A DNA stretch of 64,000 nucleotides from Strobilurus pachycystidiatus. Lineage: Eukaryota > Basidiomycota > Agaricomycetes > Agaricales > Physalacriaceae. The notes beneath the pieces were generated by a model. The model was not told the DNA's origin. It made no database searches and saw only the letters and a program-made list of their open reading frames with translations. Where the stretch lies: positions 62,001 through 126,000 of the forward strand of contig JAHLMK010000037.1 of assembly GCA_019915135.1 (NCBI GenBank), in the 5' to 3' direction. Position numbers and translations under genes: made by a program. How positions within the stretch are numbered: position 1 is the stretch's first letter; the number at the start of each line of letters is the position of its first letter. This document shows, one piece after another, positions 1-11,578 of this stretch.

Positions 1-1
1 G

Positions 2-1201
2 ATCCTTTATTCCCGCGTGGCGAGCTTCGTGGAGCGGACTGTCCTGACGCTGAACGCAGGGGAGCGGATGCTTGTCTTTGTGCAGACGAAGACAATGGGC
101 GAACGTTTGGGTGCGCGTCTGAAGGCCGGGTTCTATCATGCGGGGAGCGACTTGGCGGCAAAGGATAGAAAACGACAACTCAGCGAGTGGCGCGAGGGCA
201 TTTGCAAGGTTTTGATCAGCACGAATGCTTTGAGTGCAGGCAATGACAACCCTTCTATACGCTACTTGGTCCACGCTGGTACTCCGAAGCAACTTCTCGC
301 TTGCATCCAGGAACTTGGTCGGGCGGGGCGGGACGGGGTGCCTTCCTTCTGTGTCATGTTCCCATGCGCGGAATACAAAAGGATACAGGGTCCGGACCCT
401 TGTGGAAAGTCGGCCATGCATGACTATTGCTTCGGCTCCCGGAGGTGCTTGCGCCTGAAGATATGCGAGTGGAACGACGGCAGCGGAAAGACATGTCTGG
501 TACGAGCCGTCTCACCTGGCGATGAAATGGTATTGACCCTCTAATAGGAGCTTCATGGAGCGCAACTGTGTAGTCATTGCCGGCCGGAACTACTAAGCAT
601 TGGCGAGGAGGGGGAGGACGATGGTATCCAAACTGTGACAGTTCCCAAAGACCAAGGTGCTCCATCCCCCGCATTGAGGGAGGCCATCAGCCGGGGGAAG
701 AAGCGCATGTGGGAGCGTGGGCGTAGAAGATACCACTGGGTGGGACCCCTTCAAAAGTCCCTTCGCGCCCTCAAGGGCCACTGTGTTATCTGCAGCACGC
801 CTGCATGCCTGACGCCATACCACGACATCGTAAAGTGCCCAAAGCTGGTCACCACCAGGGCACGAAACGCTTTTCTCGACGGCTTCAGAAGCAGACTGCA
901 GTACAACAGTCGCTGGCACCGTCGCATCTGCTTCAAATGTCACGTTCCCAATGGGCCGAGTGATGTCCTTCACAAGACATTCGAGAGAAACATGGGTTGC
1001 GTACATGCTGACATGATGGCGGGCATTGGCTTCAGAGTAATGACGGAGCCGGGAAGGATGCAGGAAGCGGGGTTGAACTTTGGCGTGCGGTTGGAGAGTA
1101 CGGATGAATATGTCGCTTGGATCCAAGACCGCCCAGTCGCGAACTACCCGAGTAACCTAGTGGCTGTTTTCATATGGTACATACAACAGTGCTGGAAGTA
1201 G
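2..1201 (+). CDS. RecQ-like DNA helicase, C-terminal part (5' end outside window)
   Basis: This is the end of a superfamily-2 RecQ-type helicase, an ATP-driven 3'-5' DNA-unwinding enzyme. The frame is already open at base 2, so the start lies before the window. Exons 2..499 and 548..1201 join in phase across a 48-nt GT-AG intron. Visible motifs are those of the second RecA lobe: VFVQTKTMGERL (motif IV region), VLISTNALSAGND (motif V) and QELGRAGRDG (motif VI with its arginine). After the core comes a Cys/His-rich part (HDYC, LKIC, then LCSHC just after the intron), which probably binds zinc as in RecQ, followed by a tail with CVIC and CFKCH. The ATP-binding lobe is not in the window, so activity cannot be judged. 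Divergent RecQ-like genes of this kind are often multicopy or subtelomeric in fungi. That is family knowledge and is not shown here. Confidence 0.85.
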
Positions 1202-1998
1202 CAGCGTGTCATGGAATGTATTTGTGTAGCTCACTTCCGAATCGGCACCACAACCGGGCGTGTCATGTCGGGACACTAATTCTGTCCTTGCTGCGTGTGA
1301 GCCACCTGGCATTGGTGATCTATCGGAATTTGGAGACGATGATGTTTTCTTCTGTAGACAGTATCACTGGCGGCTGGCAGACACCTTCAATCAGACCTGC
1401 ACGGTGCACTTCCAATGCTCCGTGTGCTTTCTGGATAGCCACCTGGTGAGGCATGGCCTCAGAGGCCTCCTCGTTGTCCCTGTCCACATCGAGGGTTGGG
1501 CCCCTGTTTCCGCTGTCAATGTTGGACATGGTGAGTTCTTGGACACATCGACGCAGTTTCGAAGACTCATAAAGAAACGGAGGGGATGTATCTGATCTTA
1601 ACAGGGTGGCAATGAGACAGTTAGAATTGCCATGCCGTTCCTGACGCGGCATGCTGATGTTGGCTGACATCACACGTAATGTTACGGCCCGAGGTCACGC
1701 TGCCATGTAGAAGCCCAATGTGCCTCTGTGGACGCAATTTGTGTCCGGGGGAGTACGCCAAGACGCAGTCCGCACAGCTAAAATAGATTATTCTGGGGCG
1801 CAAGTCATAGCGACTGGTAACCATAAGCCGCACTATAGTCTGACGATCCGGATCACGTGGGAGTTTCTCCTTTCGCTTCGCACCGCCAGGTGTAGGAGTG
1901 ACCACTCACTGGGTGAGCAAATTAGCCCTGTCTACCGGTCTTGTCCATTTCCTGACATTTCCGTCTCCCATCGGAAAAGCCTTTTTGGCTCATCTGTC
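1202..1998. other. intergenic region
   Basis: No convincing gene. Short open frames exist on both strands but show no recognisable motif and no splice-consistent extension. The stretch just before 1999 should hold the promoter of the Csm1-like gene. Confidence 0.5.
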
Positions 1999-3462
1999 AT
2001 GAGAATGGCTAAGAGTTCGAGGGCAGCACCTGTTCCATGCAAGCCCACAGCAGCGAAACGAAGAAAGCGGTCACCCAGTCCGTTGAACGCCTCCGGCGAC
2101 GAGAAGAATCCTATAGTCATCGATGGAGAGGATGAAGAGATGTCGACGACGACAGGGCGCCGCACGACCAAATCAGCCAAGGGTGGCAAGGTTCCTGCTG
2201 TGAACGGCAAAGGCAAGGCCAAAGACGGGCGGAAGAGCTCTCGAGTTGCAAGGAAGACGTCTGGCGTACATGTGGTCATACATTCTGACGGGGATGAGCC
2301 ATACAATAGGCCACAGTCGCGCCGTGCACGGCAGGAGTTGGAGGACGTGTGTTACTTTGTGCGCCTTGTGTTTGAGGTTTTCTCACGAATTGTTGATTAG
2401 GCCTATATGCGCGAGGACGAACTGTCGGGCCAAGTAGGGGAGCTCATCCGCGCAAGACACACGGAACCGGAAGAGTTGTTGCGCCAATATCAGGAGGGTG
2501 CTGAAAAAACCATAGAAGGTATACGTCCCTACCTTGCCGTCTTTACTTTGTTGACCACGACTTCAGACCAGAAGAAGTTAATTGACACATTGACGCGCCA
2601 GGTGGTCGGTAACGAACCGCTGCTGAGGGATGGTAAAAGCAGCGTCTTGCAGCTCATTACACGTGAGGCCGCCAACGAGGAGAAGGTCATACTGGAGCGC
2701 GAGAAGGACAAGTATAAACGTCAACTCGAGGATCAAAGCGTGGGTATTCAAGATAGAGAGAATAGAATTCTCGAATTGGATAAGGAACGTGAGTTGTACA
2801 ATCTCTTTCCATCTCGTCTTCTCAGTGTTTTAGTTCGCCTGGTGAACGTCGAACTCGCGGCGGTGACGAGGAGATCCAAGAGTCTTGCTGGAACCTCGTC
2901 GCGACGGCCAGACTCTGCCCAGAAGGGAAAGCACACCACCTCTGCGTACTCAGACGACGCCAAAACGGTCCAGTTGATCAGGTTATACGAAGATGTCACA
3001 GGCCTGCTCGTTACGGCCGTGAGTTTTGACAAATCCAAGTTTGAGGCGAACCCGGTGGACGACTGTACCATGACCTGCATATACACCTATACAAAGGGGC
3101 ATGATCCGGGAGAGAAACGAAGTAGCTGTGGTTCAGTGATGGATCTGATGCATAACTCATCAATATCTTTTTCGCCAGGTCTCAATTTCACTCTTCGACT
3201 ATGTCATGACGAAGATGCAGGATCGAAGGAACTCGTCCCTACTGTCATATACTTGCCTAACGAACTGTGGAAAGAGACACCAGAGTTTGTTACGGCACTG
3301 GACTTTTGGAACGCCCCATTCTCCTTTCGAAAGGAGCAACTCAACTTATTCCTCAAAGCTCTCTCAGAGCGCATTACGAAAGCAATCGACTGTGAAGCCG
3401 AGGAGGGGAAGGAAGGAGAGGAGGAGGTGGGGATTCTCGACGTCCATATGATCGAAGACTAA
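1999..3462 (+). CDS. CSM1: Monopolin subunit Csm1/Pcs1-like chromosome segregation protein
   Basis: Csm1/Pcs1 forms V-shaped coiled-coil dimers at kinetochores (with Lrs4/Mde4) and in the nucleolus. Exons 1999..2346, 2401..2788, 2834..3121 and 3179..3462 join in phase (435 residues). The last intron is a multiple of three, so an unspliced reading is also open. The start is the first ATG of the basic, low-complexity N-terminus (MRMAKSSRAAPVP); a second ATG lies two codons on. The middle is acidic or basic disordered sequence, then a charged coiled coil around ITREAANEEKVILEREKDKY. The C-terminal third carries the globular Csm1 signature: LIRLYEDVTGLLV, LNFTLRLCHDED and NELWKETPEFVTALDFWN, followed by FRKEQLNLFLKALSERI. 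This is the most clearly host, single-copy-type gene in the window. The family call rests on the C-terminal domain. Confidence 0.8.
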
Positions 3463-3998
3463 GTGAGGCGAACGAGAGGATACTAACACTCAGTTTTTCT
3501 TTCCTTCTTCTGGTCTAATGTCGTGTGTAGGACTTGGGGTGGGTGCGTTTAATGAAGCTACTTTTTGGGTCGTCTCTTTTCTGAGTAGCCCCGGTCTTCA
3601 TTTGGGCTTCGGCGGCTCTTTCTTATCCTCGGGAATCTCGATGCCTGCTATGGATCACGAATGGAGTGCCTTCAGGTGGTGCGTACGTATGGAGGTTTTG
3701 ACTTCCGTACGTGCGAAGGTTTCTTCGGAGCCACCGACCTGGGCGCCTGTAGGCACAACGACCTCAATGTCATGACAGCGCCCTTGCCGCGCCGCCTGGG
3801 TCCAATCCGATGTCAAAGCACTCTTGGAAAGCAAAGGTACACTCACATAGCATACCGCCGTCTGCCCAAGGCCGACACGTAGATGAACAAGCGCGCTACA
3901 GCGTAGGAGGAGGTTGACAATATCCATAAGTGAATATAACCCGTTGTTGGGCTAGGAGTGGGTGTCGATGCGCACAGGGATCATCCGAGTCTATCCCG
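3463..3998. other. intergenic region
   Basis: No supported gene. A minus-strand open frame at 3655-3927 begins with a leucine-rich run (DIVNLLLRCSALVHLRVGL) that vaguely resembles the repeats of fungal F-box proteins. It has no credible start or partner exon and may be a decayed fragment. Confidence 0.4.
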
Positions 3999-4960
3999 TC
4001 CCAGAATGCCAAAAAAAACTCCTTCTCTCCGGAATGGGCATGGTGAGACGGCATCCAACTTGAAGACCTGATTGTGTCATAGTCTGTCTCTGGACTATCC
4101 AGCAAGCCTAGCAACATGTCGGATGGTATATCGATGGTTTGCACTGCCATCCCAGAACGCCAAAAAGACTCTTTCTCTCCAGAATGGGGTTTTCAAGGTC
4201 CGCCTCTGGGTCATGGTGACACGGTGTCCAACTTGAAGACCTGATTGTGTCATAGTCTGTCTCTGGACTATCCAGCAAGCCTAGCAACATGTCGGATGGT
4301 ATGTCGATGGTTAGCACTGCCATCCCAGAACGCCAAAAAGACACCTTCTCTCCGGAATGGGTTTCCTCGAGGTCTGCCTCTGGGTCATGGTGACACGGTG
4401 TCCAACTTGAAGACCTGATTGTGTCATAGTCTGTCTCTGGACTATCCAGCAAGCCTAGCAACATGTCGGATGGTATGTCGATGGTTAGCACTGCCATCCC
4501 AGAACGCCAAAAAGACACCTTCTCTCCGGAATGGGTTTCCTCGAGGTCTGCCTCTGGGTCATGGTGACACGGTGTCCAACTTGAAGACCTGATTGTGTCA
4601 TAATCTGTCTCTGGACTATCCAGCAAGCCTAGCAACATGTCGGATGGTATGTCGATGGTTAGCACTGCCATCCCAGAACGCCCAAAAGACTCCTTGTCGG
4701 GTTTCCTCAAGGTCTGCCTCTGGGCCATGGTGACACGGTATCCAACTTGAAGACCTGATTGTGTCATAGTCTGTCTCTGGACTATCAAGCAAGCCTAGCA
4801 ACATGTCGGATGGTATGTCGATGGTTTGCACTGCCATCCCAGAACGCCCAAAAGAACTCCTTCTCGGGGTTTCCTCAAGGTCTGCCTCTGGGCCATGGTG
4901 ACGGGGCATCCAAATTGAACACCTGATTGTGCCATAGTCTGTCCCTGAACTAGAAACGTA
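3999..4960. repeat. Minisatellite, about 174-bp unit, about 5.5 copies
   Basis: Five near-identical tandem units plus a partial one. The landmark ATGTCGGATGGTAT recurs near 4117, 4290, 4464, 4638 and 4804, giving periods of 173, 174, 174 and 166. The 174-nt period is a multiple of three, so the minus strand reads as repeats of a 58-residue unit (IDIPSDMLLGLLDSPETDYD and so on) for about 680 nt. The 166-nt unit and the outer units break the frame, and no start or splice context supports a protein. I therefore call it a non-coding tandem repeat. A shorter related scrap (GGTATGTCAATGGTTTGCAC) appears near 5265. Confidence 0.85.
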
Positions 4961-5499
4961 CGGCAGTGACTCCGATTCTGATGCGGACTATATCCCTTGA
5001 ATTCATTCTCATTTATGCTCTCACCAACTCGACAACTGTCTGATTCTATTCGAATCTCACACCAGTAGTCTACGTACATGGGCGACCAACTCTAGGTCGG
5101 TCTCGTGGCCAAGTGCCCTTGACTCTCACCGAGAGACGTAGGTTGACCTTCTTAAAAGTGGAGATATCCTGGTGTTGAGGTGGGAGCCTCGAGCTCGCCC
5201 GATGGAAGGGCTTCACAAGCGGCCGTTCCTCAATGGGACCGCGTGCCGTCACCTACCTACCGATGGTATGTCAATGGTTTGCACTTCCATCTGTCTGATA
5301 GCACAATGCTTGGGTTGCACTCCGCGAGAGTGGACTGACCGGTTGGTTCAGTAGTGTCCTTTTCGGTTGTGGCATCAGTGCAACCAATAGCCTTGCTCAT
5401 GTGGCCTGACAGCTAGAATGTGCAAATGCCAGTGTGTCAACTTAGTTGATAAAGGAATGACGGAACTAGGATAACTCATAGTTGTGTGAAATGGCACGC
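4961..5499. other. intergenic region
   Basis: Nothing recognisable apart from the minisatellite scrap near 5265. It lies downstream of the F-box gene's stop codon. Confidence 0.5.
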
Positions 5500-6891
5500 T
5501 TATTCCTCAATTGGGGAATAACTACGATGAGTATGAAGCCCCAGGAAGACCAGGCTACCGTCAGAGGCTTGCGATTCTTCCCAGTGATACTGCCTCCAGA
5601 GAAAACCCTGATCCCAACGACGACCGCAATATTCAATGGCTGGTCCCCAGGCCTCAGGCATAAGACGACTACTCATCCATGCCCGCAGTGTCCTGCTGTC
5701 CGGATACTCTGCCAGGGATCCACTGATTCTGAGCTCAAAGCGGTCGACATGCACGCTGGCCCTCTGCAGCAGAGCTGGTAACCGTAGCCATTGCTCATGA
5801 GGGGCATCTCCAACGACGGTAATCATGTCGCAGCCCAGAAGAAGCTGTAATCGGAACATACTGTCGATGTTGTGCATGACGAGGTGGAGTGTGAGGTCAG
5901 TGACACTCGGCGGCATGGTCTCCAAAAAAGAGAGAGGACGGAAGAGTGATGCGAAGTTGAGCCTGACGTGCAATTTCTCGAGTACATCACAAAACCGCAT
6001 TGTGGGAGTGTGTTCCAAAGGCCGTTTGGACAGGTGAGCTGTGGAGGGGTTATTGGTGGCTCGATTCATGAGGCAGAAACTGCTTACTATCAGCATAAAC
6101 AGTCAGCTGTCGAATGGAATGGCGATTACCAAGCAAGACTTGACGTAGCAGGAAGAATGAGTGGCGAGCATCATGAATGTCTATCTCGAATTGCTCGAGA
6201 GCTTCAAGTGCATCTGAATAGCCAAGACCGATCGGATCCAGGTCAAGGACCATGAGCCCAAAGACGCTGGCATTGACCACGCGCAAGATCTTCATCTTGG
6301 TCCAGGCTACGGGAAGTGGGGAGATGGGAGTCATATCATTGCTCGGGAAGCTGAGGCCGGTTATAGCGACAGTGGTGAGATTGAGGAGTTCATCCTCTAT
6401 GATCAATTCCTCCAAGTGCATGATCAAGTTGAGGAGGACCAACAAGGGGGGGAAGTTCAAAACGCATCTCAGAACATGTAACTTCCTGACGTGGACGAGT
6501 TGGCAAGAGAGGGAGAACCATGAAGCAAGGGTCGTATATTCAGAATGATCGAACTCCATGGCAATGCCATCGAGCACAATGACCTGCACTGTGGGGCAGC
6601 GCGAGAGGAGTTGGACGACATCCTCCAAGCTGATGGCAGAGCCTTTGAACGTGACGGATTTGATGAAGTGTTCATGTTTCTTCAGCAGGTTCTCGTACCA
6701 GTGCGTGGGCTAATGAGAGGGTGTGAGAGAGAAAACATTGGCACGACCGAAGAACGCACATCCCGCTGTGCCATGGTCACCTCAATAGGAAAGATGATTG
6801 CAACGGAGGCGTGGACGAAAGGGAGCAACTGAAAGTGGGTGCGCCGGTCCACTTGCGCAAATGATGCTATGCTCCGGCCATCTGAAATGTG
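5500..6891 (-). pseudogene. F-box/LRR-like gene, 3' part, disrupted by Plavaka copy 1
   Basis: This is the larger fragment of an F-box protein gene. F-box proteins are substrate adaptors of SCF ubiquitin ligases and are greatly expanded in Agaricomycetes. Minus-strand exons 6889..6760, 6709..6088 and 6038..5500 join in phase across introns with GTGCGT and GTAAGC donors. The fragment opens inside the F-box (ISDGRSIASFAQVDRRTHF) and continues with irregular leucine-rich segments (LEDVVQLLSRCPTVQVIVLD, PLLVLLNLIMHLEELIIEDE, SVTDLTLHLVMHNID). The first part of the F-box is missing here. It lies beyond the transposon at 17065-17221. Bases 6890-6891 (TG) are the target-site duplication. No other break is seen, so loss of function is attributable to the insertion. 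Confidence 0.8.
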
Positions 6892-6905
6892 CATCAGGAA
6901 ACGCC
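6892..6905 (+). repeat. Terminal inverted repeat, left end of copy 1
   Basis: CATCAGGAAACGCC, matched by GGCGTTTCCAGATG at 17051-17064. The similarity loosely continues inward (TATCTTAAGT and a GACT-rich stretch). The target duplication TG precedes it. Confidence 0.85.
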
Positions 6906-7222
6906 CTATTATCTTAAGTTGACTCAAAGCTGATAGATTAGTCGCATCTGCTATAAAGCTGTCAAAGTACCCTCAAGCCCCAAAAGTGTTACAAAGTAAC
7001 TACAAGATGATAGCAGCTATGCAATAGCTTGAAGACGCTGCAAGTTGTATACAAATACTTGCAGTTTAATAGCAACAAAACATATATCTTCAGTTGCTAT
7101 GTGTTACCTTCAAGCTTATGTCTCTCATGCAATGACTTGTAAGTATTTCTAATCAACTTAATATATCGAATTGAATAAAAACTACTTCAAAGTACTATCA
7201 ATCAGTTTCTATGTAATTCTAT
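6906..7222. repeat. Left subterminal region of Plavaka copy 1
   Basis: AT-rich, without open frames of note. It is full of short variants of ACTTGCAG, CTTGAAG and GCTAT, for example around 7000-7110. CACTA-like transposases bind clustered subterminal repeats, so these are plausible binding sites by analogy. It also contains the transposase gene's 3' flank. Confidence 0.5.
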
Positions 7223-10200
7223 CTAAGCTAGATAAATAGTTTGATAAGTATATATACTAAGCCAATTATTAAGTAAAAATTCGTCACAGGTATCTAATAC
7301 TGAGCTCTTTGAGATAGGAATGTCCCACTGATCTGGCGAACACTTCACCCAATTTGGTGTCAGGTGGGCACTTTGACGAATATTGATCAAAGGAATAATG
7401 GACCATTGCCTTTTGATGTGATCTGGCAAGTAGGCTTTGGCGAGGGAAGGTAAGCGATGAGTGCGAGCAGCCTTAGCAGTCAAAGAGGGCTTGGTATACC
7501 ACTCAATATATGCTAATGGATATCGTGGCCAATGTTCGGGAGTGTTCAAGGCAACACCATGTAATGTCATCTTTGCAGGAAGTTTGAAGATGACATGAAC
7601 ACGGCCGACACGAGTACCTAATCAACAGTGAGTGATTGAACAATGAATACATGAAAGAGATCAATTACCTTGAAGGCCCACGTTCTCAGCATCATCGCCG
7701 GTAAGAACAATGACAGTGTCAAATCGCCCACCGTCCAGTGGAGTTGCTTTGACCACATCCCGAACTTCAAAGTCATCTGTGATTCCCTCTCGTCCAAACT
7801 TGAATGAATAATAAACGTCAACGCCCATAAATGGTAGAGCAGGATATTCCTGAGCCGCTGCACCCAATTTATCTCGACCCAGAGCAATAAGATAGGCAAG
7901 GAGGTGAGGGGTGAAGTAGGGAATACGATGTTGTTTTGCAATACGGGTCAGGAGTTTGTTGGGGATGCTTGGGTGTTTTGGAAGAGAGACTTTCTGAACA
8001 CGTCCACTGTGCGCAACAGGTGACACTAGAGCAGAGGGTACACCTTCAGCAGGACATGGTGGAATATCAGGAGGCTCAGGGGATGCGGAGGAGACATATC
8101 TTGATACTGTGAACTTATGTCAGTCGATAACTTAGACAGCATCGCCACAATGACTCACCAGCCTGCTTTTGGACCCAAACGGTATATCGAGCAAAGGCAT
8201 GGATATTCTCCTTGCGAAGAACCCAGGTCGTCATTTGTGGATACTCGTCCCGCTTGTTCGAGGCCCGCCAGCCTTTTTTGGAGAAGTCGATGTGAAGACG
8301 CTCAAACATCTCAGTATTGAAGTTGTTGGTAGCTCCAAATAGACGAATGGAGGTGACATAATGGCGAAGTGAGTGTATTTTGGGAATGTTGAAGTTTTCA
8401 CGAAGGCCGACCTGCTCAATATTAGATCAGATAATACAAAACAAGGAGAGAACTACTCACATCAATGAAATAATCCTTGTTGGCATGCCACTCATCAAGA
8501 GCCTTGTCCATGTAGCCAAGTGTATCCTCCTCATGTGTAGAATATTGAGCAAGGTAGATGAAATCAAGGATAGCGCGACAAGCAATGACACCACGTTCAG
8601 GAATATCTGAACCAACGAGGCAGGCAAGGAGGATCTTCCCCATATTCTTCCGCTCTGCGCCGCTGACCTGCGAGAGAGCGCTGATTCCATTTTTGAAGTG
8701 ACGGAGACCCAAACCTGGGGGCAGACATCGAATGCGTCGGTCCATCTCCTCCTCCGTCAAGAGAGTTTGACACCAATCAATGAGATGTTTGAGAACTCCC
8801 TGATATAGCTGATGGAGAACATCTGGCGTCGTGCTGAGATGGATGTTCGTGTGGGGAAGATCAGCCCAAAAAGGCTTCGGAACATGTCCAGACACGTTCT
8901 GAGACATGCACGTCTCGAAATAAGTCGTCCTGGAGGTCGTCGTCTCGTCGGCATCAGACATCACCCCAAGCGTCCACATGGGCGTTCGCAGTGCCCATTC
9001 CGTATCATCGCCCATCTCTGCTGGGTCACACTGGCACTTGGGACAGGAGCCGTACTTTGCACAAGTCACAAGACATTGTTCAGGATAGTCGGCAACATAA
9101 CTCGCCAAGATGGGGTGCACCATGCGAACAGCCCCGTCGCCACTCGTCATCTCCACGCCAGTTTTTCCCGCCTCGATAAGGGGTGAGAAGATCTCAGTCA
9201 TCGCAGCGTGGAAGAGGCGCTGATATCGAGAACGCATGGCAGCCTTGGAGATGTTCCCCTTGTTGAGCTTCTCGATGGGGAGGTATCCAACGAGAATACA
9301 AGCTAGCTGGGATGGCTTGCGTCGCAGATGGCTGGGAATGTTTCCAAGAGTGAGATAGACAGGGTACGCCTGGCGACTGCCCGAGAATTGAGTGAGCTGG
9401 GTCTTGTCGGTCGATACTATCAGAGGTGCAACAGTGTGACCTATTGGAAGCTTATCCTGATAGTTGTGTGAGTTGGCAAAATCAACAAATAAGAGGGAAT
9501 CAATTACCTGGATAAAGTGCCACCATTTGGCGGTCCACATTTCATTGTACAGACGTCGGTCGCGCTCCTTGTTGCTGAAGAGGGTACTTGGCTTGTAAAC
9601 AAGATGGCTTGCTAGTTCGGGATCACCCCAGAGGGAGCGAATGGACTCGAGAATGTCCCGATGACGGAGGGTGAATTGTTCATCGGGAAAATCGGGGAAA
9701 GAGAGATGTTTGACCTTCCAGTTGCCAGCGCGACGAGGTAAAGAATCCACAATCTTGTGAAGGCCGCGTGTAGTGCTGTATGACAGACCAAGCTTTTCTC
9801 GCACCTGAAAAGGGTAAAATGAGCGAAAAGCACTGACAATGAGATATGAAACTTACACCCGGAATACTCAAGAGTTCGTTGAAGGCATTGTGGCCTATGC
9901 CTTGATTGACCATCCACTGTGCAATTTGCCAGTCTAAGGCGGAGGCAAACGGCTTGTACCACTCCAGATCTGTGAGGTCCGGGGCACCGCTACCATCCAT
10001 GACTACATCGGGAGTAAAATTGGTGCCGAATAACGCTGCCCACTGCTCATGGACGTTGGTCGACATACGAAGGATCTTCCCCGCCGTTCCATGCTCATCA
10101 GAAACACGCTCCGATAACTCGTCGTCCTCATCGTCATCGAGATAACGGGCACGGCCACCAAGCAGAGTCTGCATGCGAATACGCTGTGTGGACGGTCCCG

Positions 10201-10693
10201 GGCCCGCCTGACCCAGCGCTGGGAGGTCGTCAAGAGTTTCGAACACCTCCAACGCCTCAGCATTCTCAAGCCACGCCCGGAAAGCAGCACCGGCATTTTC
10301 GTCTTCGTCAATGTCGAGATCATCGTCCTCGGCGTTAGGTTGGGTTTCCTCCTCCCCTCCACCACCAGTCTCGTCATCCTCAGGTAAGTGCCCTGCATCA
10401 ACGGAGACAGGCTCATCAAGGTCGTTGTCGTCGTCGCCATCATCGGTATTCTCACGAGCAGCATGGAAATCCGGTGTGGACTGATACGCATCAAAGACGG
10501 CAGCGGATTGAGAGGCTACCTCGATAATAGGAGCGGCAACAAGAGTGGAGTTCGCAAGGTGCTCCGGGGACTTCCCGCGCGTAAGCCAGCCTTTGCAGGT
10601 CTTGGCCTGTCGGAGGTGACTTCGCATGCCGCCCACTGTCGCAAAACGACGGCTGCATTCCGGGTTCTCGCAAGGGACTAGTTGAGGTGGCAT
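7223..10693 (-). CDS. Plavaka-family transposase, copy 1
   Basis: A probable DDE-type transposase that moves the surrounding element. Six minus-strand exons join in phase: 10693..9857, 9804..9508, 9456..8461, 8411..8159, 8106..7669 and 7617..7223 (1071 residues). The chosen start, MPPQLVPCENPEC, opens a zinc finger (CENPEC...SHLRQAKTC). An ATG 42 nt upstream is in frame, but it follows a likely 5'-UTR intron. An acidic linker spans roughly residues 80-170. The catalytic half has the family's landmarks: TDKTQLTQFSG followed by YPVYLTLGNIP, TPDVLHQLYQGVLKHLIDW, and RAILDFIYLAQYSTHEEDTL. A CPKCQC knuckle lies between. No stop or frameshift interrupts it, so it looks functional. It differs from copy 2 by one synonymous-looking base at 9001. 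Confidence 0.92.
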
Positions 10694-11578
10694 AGCAGAT
10701 ATAGTAGGCGTGTAGGGACAAGGCTTGTACAGCATCAGTTACGCATGCGAAAGGAATAAAAAAAGTGCAACTTACATGCGAAATCAAAGAGAATTGGGGT
10801 CGAGTGTGTGTAAGAGCTGCGGGACTATACGTGAATTGAGATGCGCTGCAAAAAACTAATCAGCACTTGACGTGAAAATTTGGGAGTCTAGCGTGAGCCT
10901 GCCCTGCCATCTCGGCGCTGCGGCTGGCGTTGGAAGTAGGCTCAAGGTCGGCCCTTTGATCGACAAAGCCAGCCGCCGCGTCAAGAGGGCCGGAGAAGAT
11001 ACGCGAAGGTGGAGAATGACACGTACAAATTTGATTCTGAGCAGCGCGGGACGACGAGATGACAATCGGTGGAATATCCTGTAAAAGATGCGATAAATAT
11101 GTGCTCGAACCGGTGTGACAAGGGGAACGACGGACCCACAGAGACGAAAGAGATCTAGAAAAACGTTGATTCGTCAGTAAGTAGATACTACGGGGAGGCG
11201 GGCCAAAGGAGCGCAAACGGCGGGCATGGGCACTGGCGAGCGAGCGGGCAAAAGAAGGAGGAAATGACGCTTACCGGAGCGACGGAGTCTGCGTTGAGAG
11301 AGTGGCAGTGTACTTGTGCAAGACAGAGTACGGCCAAAAATGCGAAAAGGTACTTGTGCAAGACAGAGTACATGCGAATCGTATTTGTGCAAGACAGAAT
11401 ACGATATACGGCGGTCCGGGGGCGGAGCAGTGTGCTCGACGGGCGGCGCAGAAGTCTCGAGGCCAGGTCTAGCGGCGTGGGCGGGTGGTGGGACACTTGA
11501 CTCAGACGGGAACCGGACTTGATTGTGCGCACGGGCCATGTTTGGTCCTGTCGTGCATCAGCCTTAGTGACGAATAGG
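10694..11578. promoter_or_regulatory. Divergent promoter region of the Plavaka element, copy 1
   Basis: An 885-bp spacer between the transposase start (minus) and the second gene's start (plus). It contains three direct repeats of an 18-nt motif, TACTTGTGCAAGACAGAG, at 11311, 11351 and 11382 (the last with two changes). The first two are flanked by GTAC on both sides. A probable 5'-UTR intron of the transposase gene (GTAAGT donor near 10776, acceptor near 10724) lies at the left edge. The repeats could be transposase or regulator sites. That is inference. Confidence 0.5.

Noticed and set aside
1260..1905. Small genes between the RecQ-like and Csm1-like genes.
   Set aside because: Overlapping open frames on both strands with no motif, no consistent splicing and no codon-use signal I can judge.
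4108..5079. A repeat-containing protein gene on the minus strand over the minisatellite.
   Set aside because: The frame depends on the 174-nt period, fails at the 166-nt unit, and has no start, splice or motif support.
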